NCBI GenBank assembly: GCA_028751875.1
Contig: CM054155.1
Coordinates: 51,999,298-52,063,297, forward strand
Length of the DNA: 64,000 bases
Origin: Rapana venosa
Taxonomy: Eukaryota > Mollusca > Gastropoda > Neogastropoda > Muricidae
Reading direction: 5' to 3'
Shown piece after piece: positions 48,488 to 59,594 of the stretch. Each line of letters starts with the position of its first letter. Positions within the stretch are counted from its first letter, which is position 1. The translations under genes and the position numbers were made by a program. Below the pieces are notes generated by a model. The model searched no databases. It saw only the letters and a list, made by a program, of their open reading frames with translations, and was not told where the DNA came from.

Positions 48488-49830
48488 ACTCAGAACTCAG
48501 AACTATGTATGTATGAGAGAGAGAGAGAGAGAAAGAGATAGATATAGAGTACTCTGAACTCTGAGCATGTTTATTAATATGTACATTGACCTTAGGCCAC
48601 AATACATGGAGTTCGGGGGAGGGCGGAAAGAAACTACTGATGTCGTGCCAAATTCACTGTAACAAGAAAAAACAACCAATTCCTTGTGGACATTATCACA
48701 ATGGCCCTATCAGGAACAGGCTTGGAACGTGATAAACACATATTATACTGCAGTAATAATGTTGTTAATATACACCAATTTCACTATGTCAAAATGCAAT
48801 ATTTCATTTCAGGATAACCGTAAGAGTACTTGTAAAACATATCTTATTATGCACATCAAGAACTTCAATAATATTTTGAAACAACTTCTTCCTTCTATTA
48901 ATGGAGTGAAAAATGTATCTGGATAGGTAATGAGTGCTTTCTCTATTTGATGGTTTGATTAAATCTGGTAGTGATATATCAATACACTCGACTCGGTTAA
49001 AAACTTCCCCTTTAAATCAGAGTGCATTGAACATTCTAGCAAAAATGGACTTCATTTTCAATTTTTGTTTTACAAAACCGACATATTTTTTCTTGATCAT
49101 TTATTGTATAATTATCTGAAAACATTGTTATTAAGGGGTAAAGCATTTAACCTAACTTGTGTAACAGCAACTCGGAAACAGTGAGTGTCCATAAAGTCAA
49201 TGTATTTTTCTTGTTCAAATATATTTTTGAATAATCTGTAGTTTTCATATCTCTCCTTATATGTTATGGGTCCACGCCACTCTTGGGTAAACATAACTGA
49301 TCTCTGCTTAAATACGTGTAAAAAGGCCTTTCACATCACAACTCCTTGTTGCAGCCATACAATATTGAATCCAGTGTAGCACAGAATTTCCCTTATCTTC
49401 GATGCCCAGCATTCTTTTCCATTTGATCTAGTTCTACTAACATTTGGTAGGCATAATATGGTAACATGCTTTGGACTCAGTTTAATAGCTTAAACCAGTA
49501 TCTAAGAACTTTAGTGTAAGAATTGATATGAAGCGGTTATTACCCAATTAAACATATACCATTTTATTCGGTGTTCTTACTGGAACTTCTAGAAATCTCT
49601 CACATGCAGCTAGGTGAATTTTTTCAATATGTTACATTCTACTTAAACCCCATCTTTCTGAAGTATAATCAAAATTGGCTGAACTTCAGCATCAAACACC
49701 TTGAAAAATATGCTTGTGTTCATCTCGATATATCTATTGAAAGCTTTGTTTAACTGAATTACAGCTTTTTTCCTTCTCTGTTCTCTTCCACTACATGCTT
49801 CAGTTCTCTCATCTCATTCAATACTCGCGC
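48433..49830 (-). mobile_element. Family D LINE, ORF2 C-terminus and 3' end, minus strand
   Basis: Minus-strand sequence from about 49750 down carries the C-terminal part of a LINE ORF2: FFKVFDAEVQPILI near 49695, ECWASKIREILCYTGFNIVW near 49400, FTQEWRGPITYKERYENYR near 49280, then IFEQEKYIDFMDTHCFRVAV with TQVRLNALPLNNN to about 49118. About 500 bp of 3' UTR follow, ending at GTATTGTGGCCTAAGG near 48600 and a (TC)n tract (48433-48541 as GA on the plus strand). Stops and shifts interrupt it upstream of 49320. I recognise the protein type from invertebrate genomes but cannot place the clade. RT motifs are not within this copy. Confidence 0.75.
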
Positions 49831-50940
49831 CATACTGATGTCTAACTTTTGAATTTTTCATCAATGGTAGTTTTGATGCCAGTAGGTTGGAATTGAAGCT
49901 CCTGTCGAATTTGAGCAAACGCCAGTGAAGGAATTGCATGAAGTTGAATTGAGGTTGAATTATATCCAGTTGCGACATTTTTAAACGTATGAGTGTGTGT
50001 GTGTATCTTCCTGCTAAAGGGTAAGCACTCTTACTGTCAACCCACTGTCAATAAATTGTCTGTGATCACTGTGTTCTGTCCCTTGGGCACCTGGCTCAAT
50101 GTGCACGTGCACCGAATTTCTGTTTAAACCTTCCCTAAGCCCTGTCTTGCGTGTCTCTACATTAGTGCACGTGCACTACACGATACAGAAAGTTCGAAGT
50201 AGAGATAGGAGGGAATAATGGTTACGAATCACAACAGCAGTTTGTTTCTATATTTTGTCAGTAATCATTAACACAACTAATTAGTAACCGTGCTCTAATT
50301 ACTATGATGGTATGTTGACATATACAGACATAAACGTTGATAATCAGCTCACACACCAGAAGTAGCAGCAAGCAGCAGCAGCAGCAGCAGAAGCAGTAGC
50401 AGTAGTAGTAAGTGATTCTACGGAAAATGTTGCATTGTTTTGTCACCGATATGGCTCATGGACAAACACCGAGGTAAATAATTATTAAACATGATTTGAT
50501 AAGAAGACCTTAGCCTCTGATTATCAGAAACAGGCATGTTGATATACAATCACTCATGGTACCGGTGGCACTTCAACTTCAAGCAATGTCTGATATAGTT
50601 TTTCCTGGTCCAACGTTCAGACAGTTGTCTGTCATATGAGCGAAACTGACTGTGCTGCCGTTAAGCGCCTGACAAGCCAGGACCATTCCAGAGCATTCGA
50701 CTTCGGCGTGAGAGAGAATTGTTATCTTTTAGGTCTTTCTGGGGGGAAAAGGCCGAAGAATGGACCAAGAAGGCAGCAAATAGACAAGAAGGAGGTGACA
50801 GGAAGAAAAGAAACAAGGAAGAAACAAAGAGAGGGATAGAAAAGAGGGAAATCCTAGCGTAGATTTTCCATAAGGTGAAGATACTTGTTTATGTGTACTG
50901 ACAAGCCCCGGCATCCCTACGGAGGATCTGGGAGTCTCAC
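49831..50940. other. No gene seen; two identical 12-bp palindromes and a (GCA)n tract
   Basis: GTGCACGTGCAC occurs at 50101-50112 and 50165-50176, each a perfect palindrome with a CACGTG core. A GCA-rich tract is at 50365-50410. Open frames at 50636-50839 and on the minus strand are not recognised. Confidence 0.5.
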
Positions 50941-50942
50941 AC

Positions 50943-51130
50943 GTTAACTTCGAACCTTTACAAAAAGCCAAACAGACAGGCCAGACAGGCCAAACAAACA
51001 GACAAACGGATAATAACAGACAAGCCAACCAGACAGGCCAACCAGACAGGCCAAACAGGCAGACAGACAAGCCAATTAGACAGGCCAAACAGATAGGCCA
51101 AACAAACAAACAGGCAGGCCAAACAGGTAA
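50943..51130. repeat. Imperfect GACAGGCCAAACA tandem repeat
   Basis: Degenerate short units such as GACAGGCCAAAC, GACAAGCCAACCA and GACAGGCCAACCA are repeated with variable spacing. They explain the Leu/Cys/Trp-rich minus-strand frames. Confidence 0.85.
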
Positions 51131-51464
51131 GAGGCACCCTTCTTACAAGATGGCTACAGAGAGCAATCAAAAGTGTCTACCCACCGCAAAACGACCCAAT
51201 TAGCAGTGGGTGGCAGATGCTGTTTATCTTTTTTTAAAAGCGTGAAGCCGAGAGAGACAGAGAGAGACAGAGGCACTTTGTTTCTGTCTGTCATCCTCCA
51301 CATGACACATAATGGTGAACAGTCATACACCTACCTGTGTCATGTGTGTCCTATCTGTATGTCTGTTTGTATATTTTTTATTTGTCTGTGTGCGTGCGTT
51401 AGTGTGAGTGTTTTGTGTCTCGTCCTCTGCTCTCTCGTTGTTCTCTTTTCACTTATCTACGCTT

Positions 51465-51640
51465 ATATGGGACATAATTGAATAAGCACTTACGTCTATT
51501 TTTACACCGTGGTGTATCAAAACAGTATATGTAAATTGTCATGATTCCCAGGCACCAAAGGCCATTTTGTACGAAAAGCGGAAGGGTGAAGTGCGTAGAT
51601 GTTTTCGTGCGTCCACACGAGAGCTGGTTTTAAACACAGA
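51465..51640 (-). mobile_element. Diverged copy of SINE family S1
   Basis: GAATAAGCACTTACGT near 51480, GTAAATTGTCATGATTCCCA near 51530 and TACGAAAAGCGGAA near 51570 line up in order with the full copy at 43.55-43.68 kb. The hairpin region and head are decayed. Confidence 0.65.
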
Positions 51641-51649
51641 AATACTTCC

Positions 51650-53440
51650 GGTTAGGTGGTGGTAGGACGCCGTGCGTGCGTTATTTGATTCTGTCGTACT
51701 CATGTGCATTGAGTTCTCCCAACGTTGTGCTAAACCCTTGCTTTATTCCTTGCTGGACAGCCAGAAAAGAGATTTCAGTTACTATATACTTTTAATGTAA
51801 CTGACTTTTTTTGGGGTTTCGTGTTATACAAGAACATTTTTGGTTAATTGTTATTTGTTGTTTTTTGTCACACTTTCCTTTTTTTAATCACAAAAATCGG
51901 GGAATAGCAATTTCCCTTAATGTTGTGGTGGTTTTTGTGTAATCTGTTCGAGTTGAGTTGTGCGCTGTCGTCCTTCTACAACTTATCGTAAATCTGCAAA
52001 ATTAATATATTCCGCTTGGGGAAAGCAGTTAGGAAGAAACACTGCATTATTCTGTTATATTTCTCGTTCAAAAGCAATGCTTATTTTGTTTTCTATATTG
52101 TGTCATGCCAAAACTCTTTGCTTAATTGGCTTATGAATTAGGTTCGTGTAGTCGATTTCTCTACACTTCGGTTTTTAAATAATCATCGGGTGTCTGACAA
52201 TTGTGTTGGTGTTGTTGTGTGGTTGGTGGGGCTCTTCTGTGTGTCTGTTTCTCGCCGTGAGAAGTTTGGAAAATAAGAGATAACAATAGTATATTGCGAT
52301 GGAATGAGTAGGAGATTTTTTACGGTGTCCATTAAGAGCAAAAAAAATACTGCTTACAATGGTTAGAAGGGAAGAAAAGAAGATGAGAATGGCAAATAAA
52401 TAACTGTGCAGAAAAGGGGAGGAACAGAAAGGGAAGGAGAAGAATTAAGAAAAGAGAAAGAAGAAAGAGAAAGGAAAGTGGAAAAAGAAGAGAAAGGAAG
52501 AGAAATCAGAATTGGGAAGAGAAGAGAAAAAAAGGAAAAAAAACTTCAAAAATTGGCAAGGAGAAGATCGAGAGTTATGGAGAAAAGGAAAAAAAGGGGG
52601 AAGGAGGAAGAAGACAACACGAGACAAGACGAAGGATGAAAAAAATTCCAAGAACAATTCGATGCCTTAGAGCAACAACGGTTCATCTGAAAAAAATAGC
52701 AATTTTCAATTTTTTTCATATTTGGTAGAATTTACTGTAAACTTTTAGATGACAAAAGTATGAAATAAAGTTTTATTAATTTCAAAGATATGTGAAGAAA
52801 ACCTTTGTTGCACAAAGTACCGTAGCAAATTTCACAGGGTACACTGGACTACAGCACAGCATCCCACTGTTCCTCTAAATTATTTGGGACAGGCTCTGCA
52901 ACAGCAGACATCCAGCTGTGCAAACCCTTCTTGCCTAGGAGTGGATACACTTGGACTGCTGGGCAGGGTTTATGTAACACTGGCAGGCCTGGAGGTTGTG
53001 TGGTTGTTCCTGCTGAAAACTGATGGCTGGAATATGATCTTATCTTGGAAAGAGGGTCAAGCTTTGTGCCATGCCTGCTATATTTTCTCTGCAAACAAGG
53101 TGGTCTACCTTCACTGCCAGTGTTTTTGCTCTCCTTGCCTTTAGGCCTACAGGAAATTTCACTTTCTACACTAGCCTAGCCTAGCATGGCTTTGAGAGGA
53201 CCAGACGTAGTGGACATCAAAGTTGCACATGCAGACTGCGAGAATATTCCGGGCAAAAACAGATCACCATTTGTAAATATACATTTATATTTGGACATGC
53301 AGATAAATAAAAAAAAAAGGAAGAAGAAGAAAAGACAAGCAAAGCAATAATTAAACAATGCCTCCTAGATTTACCAGAAAAGACAAGAAAGCTGCAGGGA
53401 GTGAATAAAGGTACGGCAGAAAAAACAATAAAAACTGGAT
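51650..53440. other. No supported gene; purine-rich tract included
   Basis: A purine-rich stretch at 52370-52640 yields Lys/Glu/Arg-rich open frames of low complexity. Open frames on both strands at 52849-53144 (81 and 86 residues) overlap each other, and neither has a recognisable domain or splice context. The stretch at 52680-52810 is AT-rich. Confidence 0.4.
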
Positions 53441-53442
53441 TA

Positions 53443-53560
53443 CAGTCAAGTCAAGTCAAGTCAAAAACACTTTAATCATCCCATGAAGGGCAATTACAAT
53501 ACTGACAGAGGGAGAGTGGAGGGTCGAAGAAACAGAGGGACAGAAAAGAGGAAATTTATT
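53443..53560 (-). mobile_element. 3' end of an unidentified LINE or SINE, minus strand
   Basis: TCAAG pentanucleotides at 53445-53463 are followed by AAACACTTTAATCATCCCAT and GAAGGGCAATTAC. On the minus strand this reads as a GGGATGATTAAAGT terminus followed by a TTGAC-type tail, the layout of retroposon 3' ends. No coding part is visible. Confidence 0.45.
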
Positions 53561-53744
53561 TCGCAGTGTGCGTTACATTTCTAGTACAAACAAGTGTTAT
53601 TCCTGAGAAAAAGTCCTCAGCGGTATCACAGAAGAGTGAAACAGGCAGCAGACCGAGATTTGCAGCCACAAAAAATCCTCAAGTGAAACATCCCAACAGT
53701 GACTAAGACATCTGACAGAAAACAACAACAAACAAAACTTCACA

Positions 53745-54149
53745 CGGTCAGTCACACACACCACACACCACACACACAGACACACACCACACACACAACA
53801 CACACTCACACACACACACTCTCACACACACAACACACACACTGACACACTACACACTACACACACACACACACTGACACACACACTACACTGACAACAC
53901 ACACTGACACATCTTTTCTCACACACACTATAAATCCAAACATACAATCTAACTTCACACACACACACTCACACTCACACACTCACACACACACTCAACA
54001 CACACACACACGCACACACACACACACACACAACACTCACACACACACACACACTCACACACACACACACACACACACACTTCAAGTAACCCAACAACTG
54101 AAATCACACAAAACAATCTAATTATCTCACCCCCCACACACACAGCACA

Positions 54150-54241
<92 letters not shown>
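53745..54241. repeat. Long (CA)n-rich array
   Basis: Nearly 500 bp of CA repeats with CACT and CTCA interruptions and three short unique insertions (about 53915-53955, 54080-54130). The Cys/Val open frames on the minus strand are artefacts. Confidence 0.95.
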
Positions 54242-54242
<1 letters not shown>

Positions 54243-55060
54243 GTGCGACACACACCTCACGCCCCTCAGCTCATCGACTCTTCACCCTTGGCTCGCTGCA
54301 TGCACTTAAACCACCTTCACTATACACCTCCCCGCCCTCCCCCCTCCTCCGCCCCTCCCCCCTGTCTCTCCCTCTCCCCCTTCTCTCTAGTGTCTGCTTG
54401 GAGTATAGGACAGACAAGGGGGTGCCATGTGACGTGGCCAGGACAGTCAGATGGAAATGGTTGGGCAGTGCTGGCAGTGTCTGTGCTCTTCCTCTGCTGG
54501 CTTCTTCAGGGAGCTGATTTCTGATCAGCGGTGTGGTAGCTAGTTAGGGAGTGTTGCGGTGGGTAGATGCATGCATGGATGGATGATGGATGGATGGATG
54601 GATATGGTGGTGGTAGATGGTGCGATTGGATGGATGGATGGGTATGATGGATGGATAGATGGATGGGTGGATAGATGGATGGTTGGGTGGATGGATGGAT
54701 GGGAATGACGCCTGTATGGATGGTATGGATATATGCATTTTTTAAATAACTGCTTAGTTTAATTTTTATTTATATAGTTATGTACTTAGCCATTTCTTTT
54801 ATCGTTGCAATGAAAGCACTTTTATTAATGTACATAATTATGCATATTGCTGATTTGTTGCACTGTGGGGGCTGGACTTTTTTGCATATAGATTTATGTA
54901 TTTATGCATTTGTGTAATGATTCATGCATTTTTGTTCATTCATCCGTTAAAAAACAACTACATCGAATCAGCTTGTTATATTTTTCTATTTTAAAACATA
55001 TTTTGGGAGCAACCTCTACACACCTTCATTTTTTTCCCCTCATGTTCTCCCACAGTTTAT
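54242..55060. other. No gene seen; contains a (GGAT)n microsatellite
   Basis: A C-rich patch at 54330-54390, then unique sequence, a GGAT/GGGT array at about 54570-54725, and an AT-rich segment. The 93-residue open frame at 54243-54524 is not recognised. Confidence 0.5.
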
Positions 55061-55061
55061 T

Positions 55062-55145
55062 TCGTTCGGGTGGTGGCTCGAATCCGGGCCGTCAGATTGC
55101 CAGCATCTCGCTCTAACTCCTGGCCCGCTTGCCCCACCCCCCCCC
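55062..55145 (-). mobile_element. tRNA-derived SINE head remnant (third)
   Basis: On the minus strand, AGCGGGCCAGGAGTTAGAGC (A-box-like) is followed by CCCGGATTCGAGCC (B box) at normal spacing. The words ATCTGACG and TCGAGCC relate it to the S1 head, but the A box has diverged and no body is recognisable. Confidence 0.5.
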
Positions 55146-56030
55146 CCCCACCTCACCTCACCTGACTGACCGATTGATTTACGCATTCTCTCCACCTTGC
55201 TGTTTTGTGCTGTATGGATTTGTACTTTCAGTGATGTCCGTTTCTTACTGAGCTGCTGTGATTTTGCGAACACTCACACCACGCACCCAACATGCTTGCG
55301 CATACGCATACATACAACTGTCTGCCTTCCCGTTTGTCTGCCTGTCCCATTCTCTTGCTGTGTCTAGCTGCTTCTGTAACAAGCCAAACCTTGTCCTTCT
55401 GCAGAGAGAAGAAGACTCACGGCTTGACAAGGAGCAGAACGCCCCAAGCCAAAACTGACACGGCATGAACGGCATTTAGGGCAGCAGCAGCAGCAGCAGC
55501 AGCAGAGCAGCAACAGAGCAGCAGCAACAACGACAACTTAGCAGCAACGGCAGCAGGAAGGATTGCAGCAACAAACGCAGTAACATACCTGACTATCTGC
55601 AATGATTATGGAAACAGAAAACAGAAACGGGTTTCAACTTGAGAATCAGTAACTGCCAGAACAGTGTGTTTTCTTCATAGAAACTAATTTTTTTTGTTTC
55701 AAAACAAAGTACTGCATTTTGACGATTTTATACTGCAGTATTACTAATCTGATTGTTTAATATATTTGCTCTGGGAAACTGTGTGTGTTTTAAACAAACT
55801 AAAATAACAATAAATTGAAACACTACTGGTAGTTGCCAACAATTTTTCTTTCACAATCTGATGAACAAAATCAAGACACCCCTCAATTAAAAGGAAACAA
55901 ACAGAAAAACCACCAGATAAACTAAAGCTAAAGAAGATTTTTTTTAAAAACGATCTTAACACAACAAACAATACAGACACCACGCCACTATAAACAACAC
56001 GAACCGTTAAACCACACACACTAGCTCCAC
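55146..56030. other. No gene seen; (GCA)n tract
   Basis: A GCA-rich tract with interruptions is at 55483-55560. Around 56022-56035, CTCCACAATGGCGCCG is a weak YY1-like or start-codon-like word, but the frame closes after 21 codons. Confidence 0.45.
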
Positions 56031-56608
56031 AATGGCGCCGACAGAAGCAGCCAGGAGAAAGGGAGACAATAATAGCTGGTTTTTTTCACTCGCATAAAGG
56101 TTTCACCCAAACGCTAGCAAAAAAGCAGGACAAGACAACGCCTATTGTATGACTGCCTCCCCCCAGCAAACGCTAACGCTTCGAGACAGCGGCAGCAGAA
56201 GACATTTGTCTTTTCGTTCAGTCGTAAGCATGTCACATCCGGCATACCAGCTGGATAAGGAAGACTCTTTCTAACTGGAGAGAAAACTGCTTCAACTTTC
56301 TTCTTCACGGCAACTTTGGCACTTCGCTTACAGTGTAAAGACACTCTGATTCCAGTTTCACCCCCTCCCCCTCCCACACACACACACACAAGGGTATCAT
56401 CTTCCGAAAATATCCATCACCTCACAGACGACAGTTTACTTTTCATCGTTTCCTTCCAACGAGAGTTTCCACAGTTCACCAGTGAGACATTTTTTAGTTT
56501 CGTAGTTTGGAGACATTGTTTAGTTTCGTAGTTTGTTGCTCTTCCAGAGCTGACAAAGAACTGACTTGGGGAGTTGAAGGGGACATCTTTGCTGCGTCTG
56601 CTGTTGCC

Positions 56609-56741
56609 ATGGAGGAGAACGAGACGAAGGAGATGGAGGAGACGCAGGAGATGGAGGAGAAGCCGCGATGGATCGACCTGTTTGAGGCAGTCTCACCGCC
56701 GCCATCAGACGGAATACATGAGAGACAAAGAGTACGAGGAG
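56609..56741 (+). CDS. Possible first coding exon of an unrecognised host gene
   Basis: The ATG at 56609-56611 sits in GTTGCCATGGAG, a strong eukaryotic start context. The frame encodes an acidic start (MEENETKEMEETQEMEE) and then KPRWIDLFEAVSPPPSDG. A potential splice donor (GAG then GTCGGT) follows at 56742, or GTGTGT at 56746, immediately before a TGTCTGTT array where the frame loses meaning. The upstream 100 codons of the same frame lack this complexity. I do not recognise the product. The Glu-rich start arises from GAGGAGATG repeats and could be low-complexity chance, so confidence is low. If real, it would be an exon split from the rest by a repeat-rich intron. Confidence 0.3.
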
Positions 56742-56744
56742 GTC

Positions 56745-57300
56745 GGTGTGTTTGTTTGTTTGTCTGTCTGTGTTTTTTGGTCTGTGTGTTTGTCTGTCTG
56801 TCTATTTGTTTGTTTGTTTTTTATTTGTCGATTTGTTTGTTTTGCATTTGTATATTTGTTTGTTTGTCTGGTTTTTTGTCTGTCTTTTTGTCGATTTGTT
56901 TGTCTGTTTTTGTATTCGTCATTTGTTTTGTTGTTTGTTTGTATTGTCTGTCGATTTGTCTGTTTGTTTTGTATTTGTTTGTCGATTTTTTGTCTGTTTT
57001 GTATTTGTTTGTCTGTTTTATATGTTTGTCTATTTGTTTGTTTTGTATTTGTCTGTCGATTTGTTGTTTGTTTTGTATTTGTCGATTTGTTTGTCTGTTT
57101 GTATTTGTGTCTGTTATTTTGTATTTGTCGATTTGTTTGTTGTTTGTATTTGTCTGTCTGTTTGTTTTGTATTGTCTGTCGATTGTTGTTTTTTTGTTTT
57201 TGTATTGTCTGTCGATTTGTTTTCTGTTTTTTTTGTATTTGTCTGCTGTTCTTTATTTGTCTGTCGATTTGTTTGCTTCTATATCACTTATTCTTTATAA
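56745..57300. repeat. TGTCTGTT/TTTGTTTG-type degenerate microsatellite
   Basis: About 550 bp of TGTTTGTCTGTC words interspersed with GTATTTG and GTCGATTTG. The cysteine/phenylalanine/valine-rich open frames of 180-300 residues across it follow from the absence of stops in TGT/TTT/GTC codons. Confidence 0.9.
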
Positions 57301-57570
57301 TTTCTTCTCTGTCTTCAAGTCTGTTTGGTTTCTTTGTTGTTGTCTTCTTCTTTCTATAGACTTTTTTGGCTTTATATTTCAGTTTTTAAGCTGTTTTCTT
57401 TCTGCTTCTGTCGTTTCTGTGTTGTACTAGCCACTACCGACCTTGTATCTATCTTGCCCCGGCTTTCATTTCTTGTCATTTTACTTCTGTTCTTTGCTGT
57501 GTTCTTTATTGGTTCGTTCATTCATTTTTACCGTTTTTCCTTTATCCTTTGTATCTTCTGTCTTCTTTTT
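57301..57570. other. T-rich spacer, no gene
   Basis: Thymine-rich sequence continuing the repeat character; nothing recognised. Confidence 0.5.
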
Positions 57571-57800
57571 CCTGTTGGTCTTTCTTTCTTTCTTTTTTTT
57601 TTCTTCTTTCGTTCTTCTTTCTTTCATTCTTTCTTTTTGTCTTCTTTCTTTATTCTTTCTTTTTCTTTCTTTTTGTCTTGACCGCTGTTCTTTCTTCTTT
57701 CTTCTTCGCTTACAATTTTCCCCCCATCATTTTTTTTTTTTCTTTCTTTTTTCCCCTTCTTTCTGGTTCTTTCTTTCTTTCATTCTTTCTTTCTAGATAA
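57570..57800. repeat. (CTTT)n-rich tract
   Basis: TTTCTTTC-type repeats with interruptions. Confidence 0.9.
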
Positions 57801-58139
57801 TATCAAGATTTTGACATAGATATCATCCGATTTATTGATATGTTTGAAATGATCAATTTAGAGGGTATTGGTGTTGTTTACAGTTCCTGTCACTTGGGAA
57901 AAAGTGTTTCTTCTTCTTCTTGCTGCTTTTGTTGGTTTTCTTCTTCTTCTTTTTCTTCTTGTCACTGTATGGTCGCCTTTCTCTGACTGCTCCCCCTTAA
58001 TATATATCTCTTTCACAGACAGAGACAGACAGACAGACAGACAAAGAAAGAGAGCGTGAACTGTTTGAACTCTAGCTGTTTCTTTAGAGCAAAATTTCTT
58101 AGGTAAGCCAAGGGTTTCTTTACACCATGCTCTTAAAAG
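57801..58139. other. No gene seen; small (GACA)n
   Basis: Unique sequence with a GACA/GACAGA tract at about 58016-58042. No recognised product. Confidence 0.4.
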
Positions 58140-58215
58140 AAATTAAGAGAGAAAGAAAGAGAGGGAGGGAGAGAGAGAGAGAGAGGGGGGGGGGGGAGAG
58201 CGAGAGAGAGGGAGG
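58140..58215. repeat. (GA)n with G-run
   Basis: GAGAGA repeats interrupted by a run of about 11 G near 58186-58196. Confidence 0.9.
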
Positions 58216-58289
58216 ATCATAAGGGGTTATTGTCTAATGAACAGCATTGACTCATCTTTCCGGAAGCTATAATTCTGTCTTCTTTGGCG

Positions 58290-58625
58290 GTTTCTCAGTC
58301 TTTCTTTGTCTTTCTTTGTCTGTCTGTCTGTTTGTCTGTTGCTGTCTGTCATTTCGTCTCTGTCTCCTCTCTCTCTCTCTCGTCTCTTCTTCTCATCTCT
58401 CTCTCTCTCTCTCGCCTTTCTGTTGCCCTTTGTCATAGTCATAGTCGAGTCGTTCTTACCATCATCATCATCACCATCCGCAACATCGTCATCGCTTTGG
58501 TCATCCTCATCATCGTTATTATTGTTGTCATCGTCATCATCATCGTCATCATCATCATCCGCAACGTCGTCATCGCTTTCGTCATCCTCATCATCGTTAT
58601 TATTGTCGTCGTCGTCGTCGTCGTC

Positions 58626-58688
<63 letters not shown>

Positions 58689-58690
58689 TC
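58290..58690. repeat. CTTT/TCTG/TC repeats followed by (ATC)n and (GTC)n trinucleotides
   Basis: TTTGTCTG words (58300-58350), TC tracts (58365-58410), then ATC/GTC trinucleotides at 58455-58690, ending in a pure (ATC)n of about 20 units at 58628-58686. The Asp-rich minus frame and His-rich plus frame are repeat products. Confidence 0.9.
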
Positions 58691-58767
58691 GTATTATTAT
58701 CAATATGACCATTTACGTGAGTAGGATAATGGATGCTTTTTAGAAAATTCGTTAATAATGTTTGCAA

Positions 58768-58893
<126 letters not shown>

Positions 58894-58899
58894 GTCAGT

Positions 58900-59130
58900 T
58901 TTTTTAAATTATATGTTTACAATAATTATGTATTTAACATTTTGGATGATTTTATTTTTTCCTCCTTTTTCTTGAACAAAACTGCGTTCTTTGTTGTTTG
59001 CTTGAGAGATTTTGGGTTTTTTGTGTGTGTTGTTCTTGCCCAGAGGGCTGGTTGTAAAAAAAAAGCATGTTTGCTTATGCCATACCCTCTTTAAATAAAA
59101 TTTATTCAATTCAATTCAATTCTCTCTCTC
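58900..59130 (+). mobile_element. 3' end of an unidentified LINE or SINE with ATTCA tail
   Basis: GCTTATGCCATACCCTCTTT then AAATAAAATTTATTCAATTC and a short run of ATTCA units at 59103-59121. This is a typical retroposon 3' terminus with a pentanucleotide tail. No coding region survives upstream of about 58900, where the (TC)n begins. Confidence 0.5.
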
Positions 59131-59164
59131 TGTCTCTGGCGGTGTCTCTCTATGTCTCTCTGTT

Positions 59165-59590
59165 TCTCTCTCTTTCTTTGTGAAAGTTTTCCTCCCTCCC
59201 TTCCTTCCTTCCCCTGTCTTTCTTCCTGTCTTTCTTCCTGTCTTTCTTTCTTTTCTTCTTTCTTTTGTTTTTGTCCACCTTTCTTTTTGTTCTCCTGTCT
59301 TTGTTTTTTCTTTAATTTTTCAAGGTTCCTTCTTCCCTTTTCTTTCTTTACTATTTGCACCTCGTTCTTTTTTTCTTTTTTTGTCTTTCTGTTGTCTTCT
59401 TTCTTCTTTCTTCTTTCTTCCAATTCTTTCTTCTTTCTTTCTTTCCTTCTTTCTTATCTTTTCCTTCATTTCATTCCTTCTTTCTTTCCTTCTTTCTTCC
59501 TTCTTTCCTTCTTTCTTTCCTTTCTTTCTTTCTTTCTTTCTTTCCTCCTTTCTTCCTTCTTTTTCTTCCTTCCTTTTTGTCTCTGTCTGT
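59165..59590. repeat. CTTT/CTTC pyrimidine-rich microsatellite
   Basis: More than 400 bp of almost pure pyrimidine on the plus strand with TTTCTTC and TTCCTTC units. Phe/Ser/Leu open frames in all plus frames are artefacts. Confidence 0.95.
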
Positions 59591-59594
59591 CTTG

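Noticed and set aside
52370..52640. Coiled-coil Lys/Glu/Arg-rich protein
   Set aside because: It derives from a purine-rich low-complexity tract; no start context, heptad pattern or flanking exons.
52849..53144. Overlapping open frames of 81 (minus) and 86 (plus) residues
   Set aside because: No recognisable domain in either, no promoter or splice support, and mutual overlap.
56507..57430. Membrane protein of 261-307 residues rich in Cys, Phe, Leu and Val
   Set aside because: Beyond about 56745 the frame is a TGTCTGTT-type microsatellite; hydrophobicity follows from TGT, TTT and GTC codons. Only the first part is kept as a possible exon.
58227..58743. Asp-rich or His-rich proteins
   Set aside because: They are translations of ATC/GTC trinucleotide repeats on opposite strands.
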